From contig DJRP01000011.1 of NCBI GenBank assembly GCA_002437815.1, forward strand, positions 1 to 46,782: 46,782 nucleotides of DNA, written 5' to 3'. Numbering within the stretch: position 1 is the first letter of the stretch; every line of letters starts with the position of its first letter. A program made the translations under genes and the position numbers. This DNA is from Collinsella sp. UBA6357. GTDB taxonomy: Bacteria > Actinomycetota > Coriobacteriia > Coriobacteriales > Coriobacteriaceae. Below the pieces are notes generated by a model that made no database searches, was not told the DNA's origin, and worked only from the letters and a program-made list of their open reading frames with translations. This document shows positions 14,870 through 23,615 of the stretch, piece by piece.

Positions 14870-16621
14870 TCAGCGGCGGTCTTTGTATTCCTGCAGCAGC
14901 AGTTGAGACAAAATTTCGAACAAGTCTGCCGCGGACACATCCGCCGTATTCCATCGCACCTCGATGGTGCGCCGATAGCGTTTGCCTCGATACAAAAGCG
15001 GCTCGCGCAGACGACAGACGTCAACCGTCGACGGCGCCGCATCCTGCCGTTTGACAGCGCATATCGTGCGGTAGGCCGTTAAGAGCGTATATCCGCACGG
15101 TCTGCCGCTGCACGCCTGGGCCACGGCATTGTTCCTTTCGGGCAAAACGTCGCGCAGCAGGCGCCGCCCGAGTGCCTCGAGGCGCTCGGCGCGCTCTTGA
15201 GTAAGCTCTTGAGCCAGATGCGCCAGATCGCGTCCATCGGGCATGGCCGGAAGCACATGGGCCGCGGGATGCCTCAGTGCGCTTGACGGGTCGGTCGTCA
15301 GCTCGATTACACCTGGCTCCGCCGGGGCCGCAAAGTCCACCGGCCGCACCGCCTCGATGTGCACCCTTCCCACCGCGCCCGAGGCGACCAGCGCGCGCAG
15401 GTGCCCGATGACGGCGGTGTTCTCGTCGGTATAGAGAACCGCCCGCGACGCCTCCCCCTGTCGCTCGATCGCGCTCGCCAGGCCCAGGGCAACGAGGGTC
15501 GCCTCGGCTTTGGACACGTGGCCCGGCATCGCACGCGCCAGGTAGGTCGCCGCCAGATAGCTCGCTTGGGGATAGCGGGCCACCGTCTCGGACGCATGGT
15601 AGTTGAGCAGGCTGTGCCCACGTGCCGTGCGGCGCATGACGCCATCGATCCGAGCCGCCATATGGGCAAGGGCTGCCTCATCGACAGCCAAGCCTGCGCT
15701 TCCCGTCTGCTCGGCTGCCCAGCTCAGAAGCTCGGCAGCATGAGAACGCGCCGCATCCGAGGGCGCGAGGGGAACCGTAAGTTCGACCAATAGCTGCGCC
15801 AGCCACGCCGTACCCGCCTCGTCGACGTCAACTCCCGTAGCGGCAAATAACGCGCGATGCAGCGCCTTGGCATAACGCTTCATCTCGGACGCGTGTGCAT
15901 CTTCTTGATCGATAGCAAAAGGCTCCTCGACGCAATGCCCCAGGGCCTCGCGCACGGCCGAAAGCGCGCACCAATCCCCCACCCGGCGCACGTCCGAGCC
16001 CGACAAGCGACCGGTTGCAACCAACGGCTCAAGGCACCGCTCGGCCACGCCCGCCGCCACATCGCGCAGCTCGTGGAACCGCGCTGCATCCTCATCGTCC
16101 TCGAACATCGCGCCGATGCGGTCATCCTCGATCCACTTGGATGCCTCGTAGCGTCGCTCGCTCTCCGTCCCAGCGATACGCAGGCCCGCGACATCGATCT
16201 CAAAGTGCAAGCGAGGCAGACGGGTCATCCGGTAGCGCATGATCTGCACCTGCTCGGCCACCGTGGCCTTCGACACAAACAGGCGCTCCGCCACCTGGGC
16301 CATCGAAAGCGGCCACTCGCCCAACAACAGCATCAAGAACACCTGGGCGTAGCGGCGTTTGATACTGTGATGACCCTCGTGGACGTCAAAATCCTTTGCC
16401 AGGCTGTCCCGCAGGCCGTCTTCGAGATACCCGATGCGATAGCCCTTTCGGGGTGCGGACTCTATGCGTGCCCGGTCGCCCAACAGCTCGCGGATAGCGA
16501 CGACCTCCTGCTTGACGACGCGCACGCTCACGCTCAGCCGCTCGGCGAGCATGGCGGCGGTCACCCAGGAGCGCTCGCTCGCCAAAAGCATCAAAAGCCG
16601 TATCTGCCGCTGGGTGAGCAT
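14870..16621 (-). CDS. PRD-containing BglG/MtlR-type transcription regulator
   Basis: DNA-binding regulator of 583 residues from the ATG at 16621 (MLTQRQIRLLMLLASERSWV), behind AAAGGGGCG. A N-terminal helix-turn-helix (about 5-55, AAMLAERLSVSVRVVKQEV) is followed by a Mga-like second helix-turn-helix (about 95-135, AQVAERLFVSKATVAEQV). PRD-like helical segments occupy roughly 160-390, and a EIIB-like alpha/beta region comes after (about 400-480). This is the architecture of PTS-controlled activators, not of RNA antiterminators. It is divergent from GH1 copy 4 across a 120-bp spacer with inverted repeats and most likely controls that gene. Domain boundaries in the C-terminal half are approximate. 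Confidence 0.82.
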   Translation of the reverse strand: MLTQRQIRLLMLLASERSWVTAAMLAERLSVSVRVVKQEVVAIRELLGDRARIESAPRKGYRIGYLEDGLRDSLAKDFDVHEGHHSIKRRYAQVFLMLLLGEWPLSMAQVAERLFVSKATVAEQVQIMRYRMTRLPRLHFEIDVAGLRIAGTESERRYEASKWIEDDRIGAMFEDDEDAARFHELRDVAAGVAERCLEPLVATGRLSGSDVRRVGDWCALSAVREALGHCVEEPFAIDQEDAHASEMKRYAKALHRALFAATGVDVDEAGTAWLAQLLVELTVPLAPSDAARSHAAELLSWAAEQTGSAGLAVDEAALAHMAARIDGVMRRTARGHSLLNYHASETVARYPQASYLAATYLARAMPGHVSKAEATLVALGLASAIERQGEASRAVLYTDENTAVIGHLRALVASGAVGRVHIEAVRPVDFAAPAEPGVIELTTDPSSALRHPAAHVLPAMPDGRDLAHLAQELTQERAERLEALGRRLLRDVLPERNNAVAQACSGRPCGYTLLTAYRTICAVKRQDAAPSTVDVCRLREPLLYRGKRYRRTIEVRWNTADVSAADLFEILSQLLLQEYKDRR

Positions 16622-16645
16622 AGGGCGCCCCTTTCGTTTTAATAG

Positions 16646-16711
16646 CTGCACCATTATCCGTGCAGATAGCCTAACGAGCAAGCGCTCGCCGCGGGCGTTT
16701 AATGGTGGCAG
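16646..16711. promoter_or_regulatory. Inverted repeat pair in the divergent control region
   Basis: CTGCACCATTA (16646-16656) and TAATGGTGGCAG (16700-16711) are inverted copies differing by one base insertion. A short CTGCAC...GTGCAG repeat overlaps the first. They lie between the two divergent ribosome sites and are candidate binding sites for the PRD regulator. Confidence 0.45.
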
Positions 16712-16741
16712 ACGAAGACAGCTTTGACGAAAGGGGCCCTT

Positions 16742-18256
16742 ATGACCGACAAGCTGCATATTCCCGATACGTTTCTGTGGGGCGGCGCCACCTCGGACTT
16801 TCAGTACGAGGGAGGCTTTGGCGAGGGAGGCCGCGGCCTTTTGACCCGCGACTTCGAGACCGACGGCAACGTCGACACGCCGCGCCAGCTCACCCTCAAG
16901 ATGCCCGACGGCTCACGCACCTCGGTCAACAGCAGCTTCTTCCAGTGCCAGCCCTTCCCCGAGGGCGCCGTGCCGTGCATCTACGACGACCAGTACTACC
17001 CGAGCCATCAGGCGGTCGATTTCTACCACCATTGGCGCGAGGATATCGCCCTCATGGCCGAGATGGGCTTTGGGGTGTTCCGTTTTTCGATCACGTGGAG
17101 CCGTATCTTCCCCACGGGGGACGAGGCCGAGCCCAACGAAGAGGGCCTCAAGTTCTACGAGGACGTGGTCGACGAGCTGCTGGCGCACAACATCCAGCCG
17201 CTCATCACCATCTGCCACGACGAGCTGCCGGCCCATCTGGCCGAGAAGTACGACGGCTGGGAGAGCCGCCATGTGATCGACTGCTATCTCAAGCTCTGCC
17301 GGGCGCTGTTCGAGCGCATCGGCACCAAGTGCAAGTACTGGCTCACCTTTAACGAGATCAACGCCATCGCAGGCTATATCGCCACCGGCTCACCGCGCAC
17401 GGATCCGCAAACGCACTACCGCTGCATCCACCACATGTTTGTGGCCAGCGCGCTCGCCGTGCAGATGGGCCACGAGATGATGCCGAGCGCGATGTTCGGC
17501 ACCATGTACGCGAGCTCCGAGGTCTACGCCGCCACCTGCAAGCCCGAGGACGAGATGCGCCGCATGCAGTTCCGCCACATGACGCAGTTCTTTAGCGACG
17601 TCATGGCCCAGGGCGCCTACCCCTACTACGCACAGGACATCTTCCGCAGGCTCGGTGTGGACGCCTCGCAATTTATCGAGGAGGGCGATGCCCAGACGCT
17701 CGCCGCCGGCACGCTCGACTACGTGACCTTCAGCTACTACCGCAGCGCCCTCATCCAGGCGGGCGACGAGCTCAAGCGCATGGGCGGCTCGCCCACCAAC
17801 CCCTATCTGCCCGTGACGCCCTGGAGCTGGCAGATCGACCCCGTGGGCCTGCGCTTTGTGATGAACGAGATCTACGACCGCTACCACAAACCCATCTTTA
17901 TCGTCGAGAACGGCCTGGGTGCCATCGACGAGCTGCTGCCCGACGGCACCGTCGACGACCAGTACCGCATCGACTACCTGCGCGACCATCTGCGCGAGAT
18001 GGCCAAGGCCATCTGCATCGACGGCGTCGAGTGCCTTGGCTACACCATGTGGGGCTGCACCGATCTGGTGAGCCTTTCTACCGGCGAGATGGCCAAGCGA
18101 TACGGCTTTGTGTACGTGGACATGGACGACAAGGGCAACGGCACACTCAAGCGCAGCAAGAAGAAGAGCTTCGACTGGTTCAAGCGGGTCTGTGCCACCA
18201 ACGGCGACAGCCTGTGGGACGGTGTCGACACCGACGACGTCATCGCGGCGGATTAG
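16742..18256 (+). CDS. 6-phospho-beta-glucosidase, GH1 (copy 4)
   Basis: GH1 enzyme of 504 residues, the only one of the four on the plus strand, from the ATG at 16742 (MTDKLHIPDTFLWGGATSDFQ) behind GAAAGGGG. Acid/base Glu is in WLTFNEINAI and nucleophile in FIVENGLGAID; the pocket motif SLSTGEMAKRYGFVYVD is present. It is longer than copies 1-3 mainly through an N-terminal insertion (TLKMPDGSRTSVNSSFFQC) and is the most divergent. No transporter gene is adjacent. It probably answers to the divergent PRD regulator. Confidence 0.92.
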   Translation: MTDKLHIPDTFLWGGATSDFQYEGGFGEGGRGLLTRDFETDGNVDTPRQLTLKMPDGSRTSVNSSFFQCQPFPEGAVPCIYDDQYYPSHQAVDFYHHWREDIALMAEMGFGVFRFSITWSRIFPTGDEAEPNEEGLKFYEDVVDELLAHNIQPLITICHDELPAHLAEKYDGWESRHVIDCYLKLCRALFERIGTKCKYWLTFNEINAIAGYIATGSPRTDPQTHYRCIHHMFVASALAVQMGHEMMPSAMFGTMYASSEVYAATCKPEDEMRRMQFRHMTQFFSDVMAQGAYPYYAQDIFRRLGVDASQFIEEGDAQTLAAGTLDYVTFSYYRSALIQAGDELKRMGGSPTNPYLPVTPWSWQIDPVGLRFVMNEIYDRYHKPIFIVENGLGAIDELLPDGTVDDQYRIDYLRDHLREMAKAICIDGVECLGYTMWGCTDLVSLSTGEMAKRYGFVYVDMDDKGNGTLKRSKKKSFDWFKRVCATNGDSLWDGVDTDDVIAAD

Positions 18257-18282
18257 GCAAGCGGGCGAACAAAACCCATACA

Positions 18283-18321
18283 AAAACGGGCTCCGGCGGC
18301 ATTGCCGCCGGAGCCCGTTTT
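18283..18321. terminator. Bidirectional terminator between convergent genes
   Basis: A perfect stem ACGGGCTCCGGCGGC/GCCGCCGGAGCCCGT with A-rich and T-rich flanks lies between GH1 copy 4 (plus) and the phosphatase gene (minus). It can serve both. Confidence 0.9.
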
Positions 18322-18330
18322 GCAGCGTCG

Positions 18331-18915
18331 TTACTCGCGCGGCGTGCCGTAGGGGTTGTAGAGGTCCGCGAAGGTGAACCGCTCCTTCTGCGGGTCGAAG
18401 TCGAGCGTAAGGACGCAGCAGTTGCCGATACGCTTCTTCATGCCGAGCGGTTCCACACCGACGGCGCGCATAACCTGCGTCGTGGCAGCACCGTGGCTCA
18501 CGGCCAGGACGCTCTCGTGACCGGGGCGGCGCATGATCTCAGTGATCGTGACCATAAGGCGCTCGCGAAGCTCGACCTCGCCCTCGCCGCCGTACTGCTT
18601 AAAAAAGTCACCGTAGGGCAGGCGCGGGTTGAGGTCCTCGCTCGCGCCCTCGAACTTGCCGAAGTTCCACTCCTTGAGGCCCTTGACGCGCTCGTAGGGC
18701 TGGCCGGGAAATGCGAGCTCCAGCGTGTCGCAGGCGCGCTCGGACGTGGAGCTGTAGGCGTGGTCGAACGTAAGGCCGCGCTCTCGAAGCGCCGCGCCTA
18801 CGGTCTTGGCCTGTTCAACGCCCAGGTCGGTGAGCGGCGAGTCGCACCAACCCTGTTTGCGACGGAGCAGATTGAAAAGCGTCTGGCCATGGCGCATGAA
18901 GTACAGCTTGGACAT
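18331..18915 (-). CDS. Histidine phosphatase family protein (phosphoglycerate mutase-like)
   Basis: 194 residues from the ATG at 18915, behind AAGGAGG. The N-terminal FMRHGQTLFN is the phosphohistidine motif of the family, and VSHGAATTQVMRAV carries the second catalytic His. The catalytic acid region is around LKEWNFGKFEG. The sequence resembles broad-specificity phosphatases of this fold more than true glycolytic mutases. The substrate cannot be assigned. Confidence 0.88.
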   Translation of the reverse strand: MSKLYFMRHGQTLFNLLRRKQGWCDSPLTDLGVEQAKTVGAALRERGLTFDHAYSSTSERACDTLELAFPGQPYERVKGLKEWNFGKFEGASEDLNPRLPYGDFFKQYGGEGEVELRERLMVTITEIMRRPGHESVLAVSHGAATTQVMRAVGVEPLGMKKRIGNCCVLTLDFDPQKERFTFADLYNPYGTPRE

Positions 18916-19016
18916 CGAAAGCCTCCTTAGTTGCGATCTTTCAGCGACCAGTATGCCACCCTGGAGTTGCTTCAAGGCAAGCCGCGACAGCAAATTCGAC
19001 GCAATTGCCCATATAG

Positions 19017-19211
19017 TAATGTTACTCAATACAAGCAGTTTCGCATTTCAGGAGGTGATCGGCGACTTCCCAAGTGGACCCTCTGATTTAACAGTGTTTA
19101 GTTATATTTTAGTTGTCGTTTACGCAGGAAAAATCGATGAGCTGTGAGGTGTACTCAAGCAAAAGCAGTTCACCTCCTGAAATGCGAAACTGCTTTATTC
19201 AAATAGCATAT
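19017..19211. repeat. Inverted-repeat element, copy 1 (MITE-like)
   Basis: Perfect 25-base arms lie at 19034-19058 (AGCAGTTTCGCATTTCAGGA + GGTGA) and 19170-19194. Weaker similarity extends outward to ATGTTA and ATATGCTAT. The 111-base interior is not palindromic but shares blocks (CCAAGT..ACCCT, CGTTTNCGCAGGA) with the copy at 32864-33038. It fills most of the 345-base gap between the moaC-mobB end and the phosphatase start. No transposase is encoded. Confidence 0.8.
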
Positions 19212-19260
19212 CAACGGCTCAAATTATGCGGCTGTCGCCGGTTTAACGCCTGCAAGGCAC

Positions 19261-20532
19261 CTACTTTTTGACGCGGTCCTGGATCAAATCGCAGATGGAG
19301 CGGGCGTCGTTGATGCTGATCGTGGGCACCTCGAGTCCCGCATCGTTCGCTTGGCGCACCAGGGCCTCGTTGCAGGCAAGCGCCAGCGTGCTGCCGTCGA
19401 CCAGATCGAGCGACGAGCGCCCACGCAGGCGGTCGACACCCGAGCGCGCGACGACGATGTTGTCGAAGCTCTCTGTCTTATAGCCCTCGACGATCACGAT
19501 GTCGACATCGGTATAACGGGCAAGCAGCTCGCGAGCGGGCATCTCGTCCTCCTCGCGCGTATCGGCGTATTCCGCCCAGCGCGTGCCGCAGATGAGGCCC
19601 ACGTGCTTGGAGCCGGCCTGATGGTGGCGCCAGGAGTCCTTGGCGGGCACGTCGATGTCAAAGCCATGGTGACCATGGTGTTTGAGCGACCCTACGCGCA
19701 GACCGCGGCGCGTGAGCTCGGCGATAACCTTCTCGACGAGCGTGGTCTTGCCGGAGTTCTGATAGCCGATGAACGCGATGGCCGGGACCGCGGGCTGGGG
19801 GGCCGCAGCCACTGCCGACGCTGGGACAGTCGCCGTGCCCGTGCCCGTCGCGGCGTTGGCAGTGGCGGCGGCCGCCTCGTGCTCGGCGCGATCCCAGACA
19901 CCCGAGCGGCCGCCCTCTTTGCGAAGCAGGCGCACGTCGACGATCTCCATGCCTCGGTCGACCGCCTTGCACATGTCGTAGATGGTAAGGCAGGCAGCGC
20001 TGGCACCGGTCAGCGCCTCCATCTCGATGCCGGTTTTGCCGGTAACACCGGCCGTGACCAGCACATGGAACCCCACGCGGCCGTCGACGCGGGCAGGCGC
20101 ACATCCCTCGGGCGTCTCCTCAATCGGTGTGCCGGCCGGCACGATGGGTTCGATCTCGCACTTGCTCTTGGTGATGAGCAGCGGGTGGCACATGGGAATG
20201 ATATCGCTCGTGCGTTTGATGGCCATGATGCCCGCCACCCGCGCGCAGGCGAGCACATCGCCCTTCTTGGCACGGTCCTCGAGCACCATGGCCTGGGTCT
20301 CGGGGTGCATGAGGATGGTGCCCTCAGCGATCGCGATGCGGCGCGTCTCGGCCTTGTCCGAAACATCGACCATGCGCACCTCGCCCTTGGCGTCGACGTG
20401 GGTGAGCTCGTCGCGATAGGCATCGCGGATAGGTGTTGCCGAGGTCACAGGCGCCATCGAGGCCTCGGGGTCCATGGGAACAGCACCCTCACGTGCTGCC
20501 TTGGTCGCCTCGGCGTACTTGCTCTCGGCCAT
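19261..20532 (-). CDS. moaC-mobB: MoaC-MobB fusion: molybdopterin precursor synthase plus GTP-binding MGD adaptor
   Basis: 423 residues from the ATG at 20532 (MAESKYAEAT), preceded by GGAGGGTGATCGAT. A GTG nine bases upstream overlaps the moaA stop but sits on top of the ribosome site. Residues about 40-215 are MoaC (HVDAKGEVRMVDVSDK; MCHPLL at 114-119; GKTGIEMEALTGAS), which makes cyclic pyranopterin monophosphate. An Ala/Thr-rich linker (about 216-250) follows. Residues 251-423 are MobB, with a P-loop at GYQNSGKTT (256-264), and help attach a nucleotide to molybdopterin. The fusion joins an early and a late step of cofactor synthesis. It follows moaA directly. Confidence 0.93.
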   Translation of the reverse strand: MAESKYAEATKAAREGAVPMDPEASMAPVTSATPIRDAYRDELTHVDAKGEVRMVDVSDKAETRRIAIAEGTILMHPETQAMVLEDRAKKGDVLACARVAGIMAIKRTSDIIPMCHPLLITKSKCEIEPIVPAGTPIEETPEGCAPARVDGRVGFHVLVTAGVTGKTGIEMEALTGASAACLTIYDMCKAVDRGMEIVDVRLLRKEGGRSGVWDRAEHEAAAATANAATGTGTATVPASAVAAAPQPAVPAIAFIGYQNSGKTTLVEKVIAELTRRGLRVGSLKHHGHHGFDIDVPAKDSWRHHQAGSKHVGLICGTRWAEYADTREEDEMPARELLARYTDVDIVIVEGYKTESFDNIVVARSGVDRLRGRSSLDLVDGSTLALACNEALVRQANDAGLEVPTISINDARSICDLIQDRVKK

Positions 20533-20537
20533 ATCGA

Positions 20538-21593
20538 TCACCCTCCGATTTGGGACATGAAGCGTTGCGTGCCTTCGATTATCGCGTGTTCTTGCGGCTT
20601 GTGGGCCACGGCGTCACGCCAAATCTCGAGCACACGCGCATCGTCGCCGGCACGAAGCGCCGCGCGAACGGAATACTCGGCATCGCTGAACAGGCACGGA
20701 CGAACGTTGCCGTCGGCCGTGAGGCGCAGGCGGTTGCAGCTCGAACAAAAATGGTTGGACATCGCGCTGATAAAACCCACCGTGCCCGCCGAGCCCGGGA
20801 ATCGCCAGTAGCGCGCGGGGCCAGCGCCGGCAGGAGCATCGGTTACATCGAGCGGCTCGAGCTCCCCCAGGCCCGCCGCCACACCCGCCGCGCTGATGCG
20901 GCGGCGCAGCTCATCACTGGGAACGGTGTCGCTTGCGTCCCAGAGCTCGGGGTTGAGCGAAGGCGAATGCGGATCGACGGCGCAGTGCGAACTCGTGTGC
21001 TCGTCGCCGATGGGCATGTACTCGATAAACCGCATGTGGATGGGGCGGTCGACCGTGAGGCGCGCGAGGGCCGTCACGTCTTGGTTGAGCCGGCGCACGA
21101 CCACGCAGTTGACCTTGACGGGTGTGAAGTTCCATTGGAGCGCGGCATCGATGCCCGCCGTGGTCTGCTCGAGCCGGCCCAGACGCGTGATCTTGCCAAA
21201 GAGCGCGGGGTCGAGCGTGTCGAGCGAGATGTTGACGCGGTCGAGCCCGGCATCTTTGAGCTCGGGCGCCATGCGGGGCAGCAGCGCTCCGTTGGTTGTG
21301 AGCGAAATGTCCTCGATGCCGGGGATCGCGCGAATATCACGGATAAGCGGCACGATGCGGCGACTCACCAGCGGCTCACCACCCGTGAGGCGCACGCGGC
21401 GGATGCCCTCCCCCGCCACCAGACGGACGAAACGCGCGACCTCCTCGGCCGAGAGCATCTCGTCGTGGGCACGGGGTGCCACGCCTTCCTCCGGCATGCA
21501 GTAGATGCAGCGAAAGTTGCACTTGTCAGTCACCGCGATGCGCAGGTAGTTGATGCCGCGGCCGAAGCCGTCGCGCTGCACGCGCTCGTCCAC
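20538..21593 (-). CDS. moaA: GTP 3',8-cyclase, radical SAM enzyme of molybdenum-cofactor synthesis
   Basis: 351 residues starting at a GTG behind GAGGGGAGGGCC. The radical SAM cluster is C25, C29 and C32 in KCNFRCIYC. The C-terminal cluster is in FCSSCNRLRLTADGNVRPC, and the chain ends in IGG, as MoaA proteins do (the GG tail is functionally needed in the family). It converts GTP to the cyclic intermediate used by MoaC, which is encoded next. A TATATT -10-like box lies in the 123-base upstream gap; no Moco riboswitch was recognised there. Confidence 0.95.
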   Translation of the reverse strand: MDERVQRDGFGRGINYLRIAVTDKCNFRCIYCMPEEGVAPRAHDEMLSAEEVARFVRLVAGEGIRRVRLTGGEPLVSRRIVPLIRDIRAIPGIEDISLTTNGALLPRMAPELKDAGLDRVNISLDTLDPALFGKITRLGRLEQTTAGIDAALQWNFTPVKVNCVVVRRLNQDVTALARLTVDRPIHMRFIEYMPIGDEHTSSHCAVDPHSPSLNPELWDASDTVPSDELRRRISAAGVAAGLGELEPLDVTDAPAGAGPARYWRFPGSAGTVGFISAMSNHFCSSCNRLRLTADGNVRPCLFSDAEYSVRAALRAGDDARVLEIWRDAVAHKPQEHAIIEGTQRFMSQIGG

Positions 21594-21716
21594 ACGGCCC
21601 TCCCCTCGCCTGGAACTTTATTCTTAAAGGAATATAGTACCGCACGCCCAAAATGCGCCGACACGCGTACGACAAGGGCACCACAGGGCAACGCGACAGC
21701 CGCGCATGCCAACGGG

Positions 21717-23615
21717 TCAGTCCAACTCCCTGAGGCCGTGGGCCAGCTGCCAGTATTCACCGTGCTGGGCGAGAAGCTCCTCGTGGGTGCCGCGCTCGAT
21801 GATGCGGCCGTGTTCGAGGACCATGATGGCGTCGGCGTCGCGCACGGTGGAGAGCCGGTGGGCGATCATGAACGTGGTGCGGCCGCGCATGATGCGGTCC
21901 ATGCCGCGCTCGATGAGCTTCTCGGTACGCGTGTCGATAGAGCTTGTCGCCTCGTCCAGGATCAGCACCGGCGGGTCCGCAACGGCGACGCGAGCGATGG
22001 CGAGGAGCTGCCGCTGGCCCTGGCTGAGGTTAGCGCCGTCGGCCGTCACCGGGGTGTCGTAGCCTTGCGGCAGGCGGCGGATGAACGAGTCGGCGCAGGC
22101 GGCCTCGGCGGCGGCGCGCACCTCCTCGTCGGTGGCGTCGAGCTTGCCAAAGCGGATGTTCTGCGCGATCGTGCCCGTGAACAGGTGCGTATCCTGCAGC
22201 ACGATGCCGAGGCTGCCGCGCAGGCTCGCCTTAGCGATATGTTTGACATCGATGCCGTCATAGGTGATCTCGCCGTCGTCGACCTCGTAGAAGCGGTTGA
22301 TGAGGTTGGTGATGGTGGTCTTGCCGGCGCCCGTCGAACCCACGAAGGCGATCTTCTGCCCCGGCTTGGCAAACAGGTTGAGGTCCGTGAGTACGCGGTG
22401 CCCGGGAATGTAGGAGAAATCGACGGCGTGGAAACGCACATCGCCCGCGAGCGGCACGAGCCCGCAGGTGAGCTCGGTGCCGTCCGCGGCGAGCGCGCGC
22501 CCCGCGTCCGTGGTCGAGGCCACATCGTGCAGGTGGCCGTAGGCTCCCACGCCCTGACCCTCGGGAATCTTCCACGCCCAGGACGCCTCGCCCGTGCGCA
22601 CAAGCGTGACCTCGCCCCCGTCGACCTCGGGCGCCAGGTCCATGGCCGCAAACAGGCGCTCGGCGCCGGCAAGCGCATTGAGCAGAAAGTTGCCGAGCTG
22701 CGTGAACTGGTTGATGGGCATGGCCGCCTGGCGCACAAAGACCAGGTAGCTCGCGAGCGCACCCACATCGGCCAGGCCGTTGATGCAAAGCATGCCGCCC
22801 ACCACGGCCACGATGGCGTAGTTGACGTAGCCGATCACGACCGTCATGGGCACCATCGAGTTCGCGTAGCTCACGGCAGCGGTGCCGGTGCGACGGAGCT
22901 CGTCGTTGCGACTGGCAAAACCGGCGACGTTGGCCGCCTCGTGGTTGAAGACCTTGATGACCTTCTGGCCCGAGATCATCTCCTCGACATAACCATCCAG
23001 GTCGCCGAGCGACGCCTGCTGCGCAGCGAAGAACTTCTTGGAGCGCGCACCGGAGTAGCGCACATAGAGCACGATGGCCGCGTCGCACACGAGGGTGATG
23101 ATGGTGAGCTGCCAGTTGAGGACCACGAGCAGGGCAAAGGTGCCCACGGTCTGGATGGCGGCCTGGATCACGTTGGCGAAGCTGTTGTTGAGCGCCTCGG
23201 AGACGGTGTCGACGTCGTTGGTGAAGAAACTCATGATGTCGCCCGAGCGCGTGGAGTCGAAGTAGCTAAGCGGCAGCGTCTGGATGTGAGCGAAGAGGTC
23301 GCGGCGGATGTCGGACACCACGCGCTGGGCCGCACGAACCATGATCTGCGAGTAGCCAAGGGCCGAGAGCACACCCGTCACATAGATGACGACGGTGACG
23401 AGCACCTGGCGCTCGAGCAGCTCGACGCCCCCGGTGGCGAGGCCGTTGACGATGGGGCGCACCATGTAGGTGCCGGCGAGGCTCGCGATGGCGGCGACCG
23501 CCGCGAGCACGCCCACCGCGACGAGCGAGAACTTGGCATGACCCATGTAACTGAGCAGGCGGCGCACGGTGCGCTTGAGATCGGCCGGACGGGCCTGGGC
23601 TGCAGTCTTAGGCAT
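21717..23615 (-). CDS. ABC exporter half-transporter B (canonical ATPase)
   Basis: 632 residues from the ATG at 23615 (MPKTAAQARPADLKRTVRRL), behind AAGGAGG and overlapping the partner gene's stop by 8 bases. A six-segment membrane domain (about 30-330) is followed by an ATPase domain with Walker A GSTGAGKTT, signature LSQGQRQLL, Walker B VLILDEATSSID and switch His in IAHRLSTV, so its catalytic site is complete. An insertion between the domains (about 350-400, EVDGGEVTLVRTGEASWAWK) is unusual. It pairs with the upstream ABC gene as a heterodimer, probably a drug or lipid exporter. Confidence 0.92.
   Translation of the reverse strand: MPKTAAQARPADLKRTVRRLLSYMGHAKFSLVAVGVLAAVAAIASLAGTYMVRPIVNGLATGGVELLERQVLVTVVIYVTGVLSALGYSQIMVRAAQRVVSDIRRDLFAHIQTLPLSYFDSTRSGDIMSFFTNDVDTVSEALNNSFANVIQAAIQTVGTFALLVVLNWQLTIITLVCDAAIVLYVRYSGARSKKFFAAQQASLGDLDGYVEEMISGQKVIKVFNHEAANVAGFASRNDELRRTGTAAVSYANSMVPMTVVIGYVNYAIVAVVGGMLCINGLADVGALASYLVFVRQAAMPINQFTQLGNFLLNALAGAERLFAAMDLAPEVDGGEVTLVRTGEASWAWKIPEGQGVGAYGHLHDVASTTDAGRALAADGTELTCGLVPLAGDVRFHAVDFSYIPGHRVLTDLNLFAKPGQKIAFVGSTGAGKTTITNLINRFYEVDDGEITYDGIDVKHIAKASLRGSLGIVLQDTHLFTGTIAQNIRFGKLDATDEEVRAAAEAACADSFIRRLPQGYDTPVTADGANLSQGQRQLLAIARVAVADPPVLILDEATSSIDTRTEKLIERGMDRIMRGRTTFMIAHRLSTVRDADAIMVLEHGRIIERGTHEELLAQHGEYWQLAHGLRELD

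Noticed and set aside
21594..21716. A molybdenum-cofactor riboswitch before moaA
   Set aside because: The gap is only 123 bases and no recognisable multi-stem Moco motif could be built by eye.
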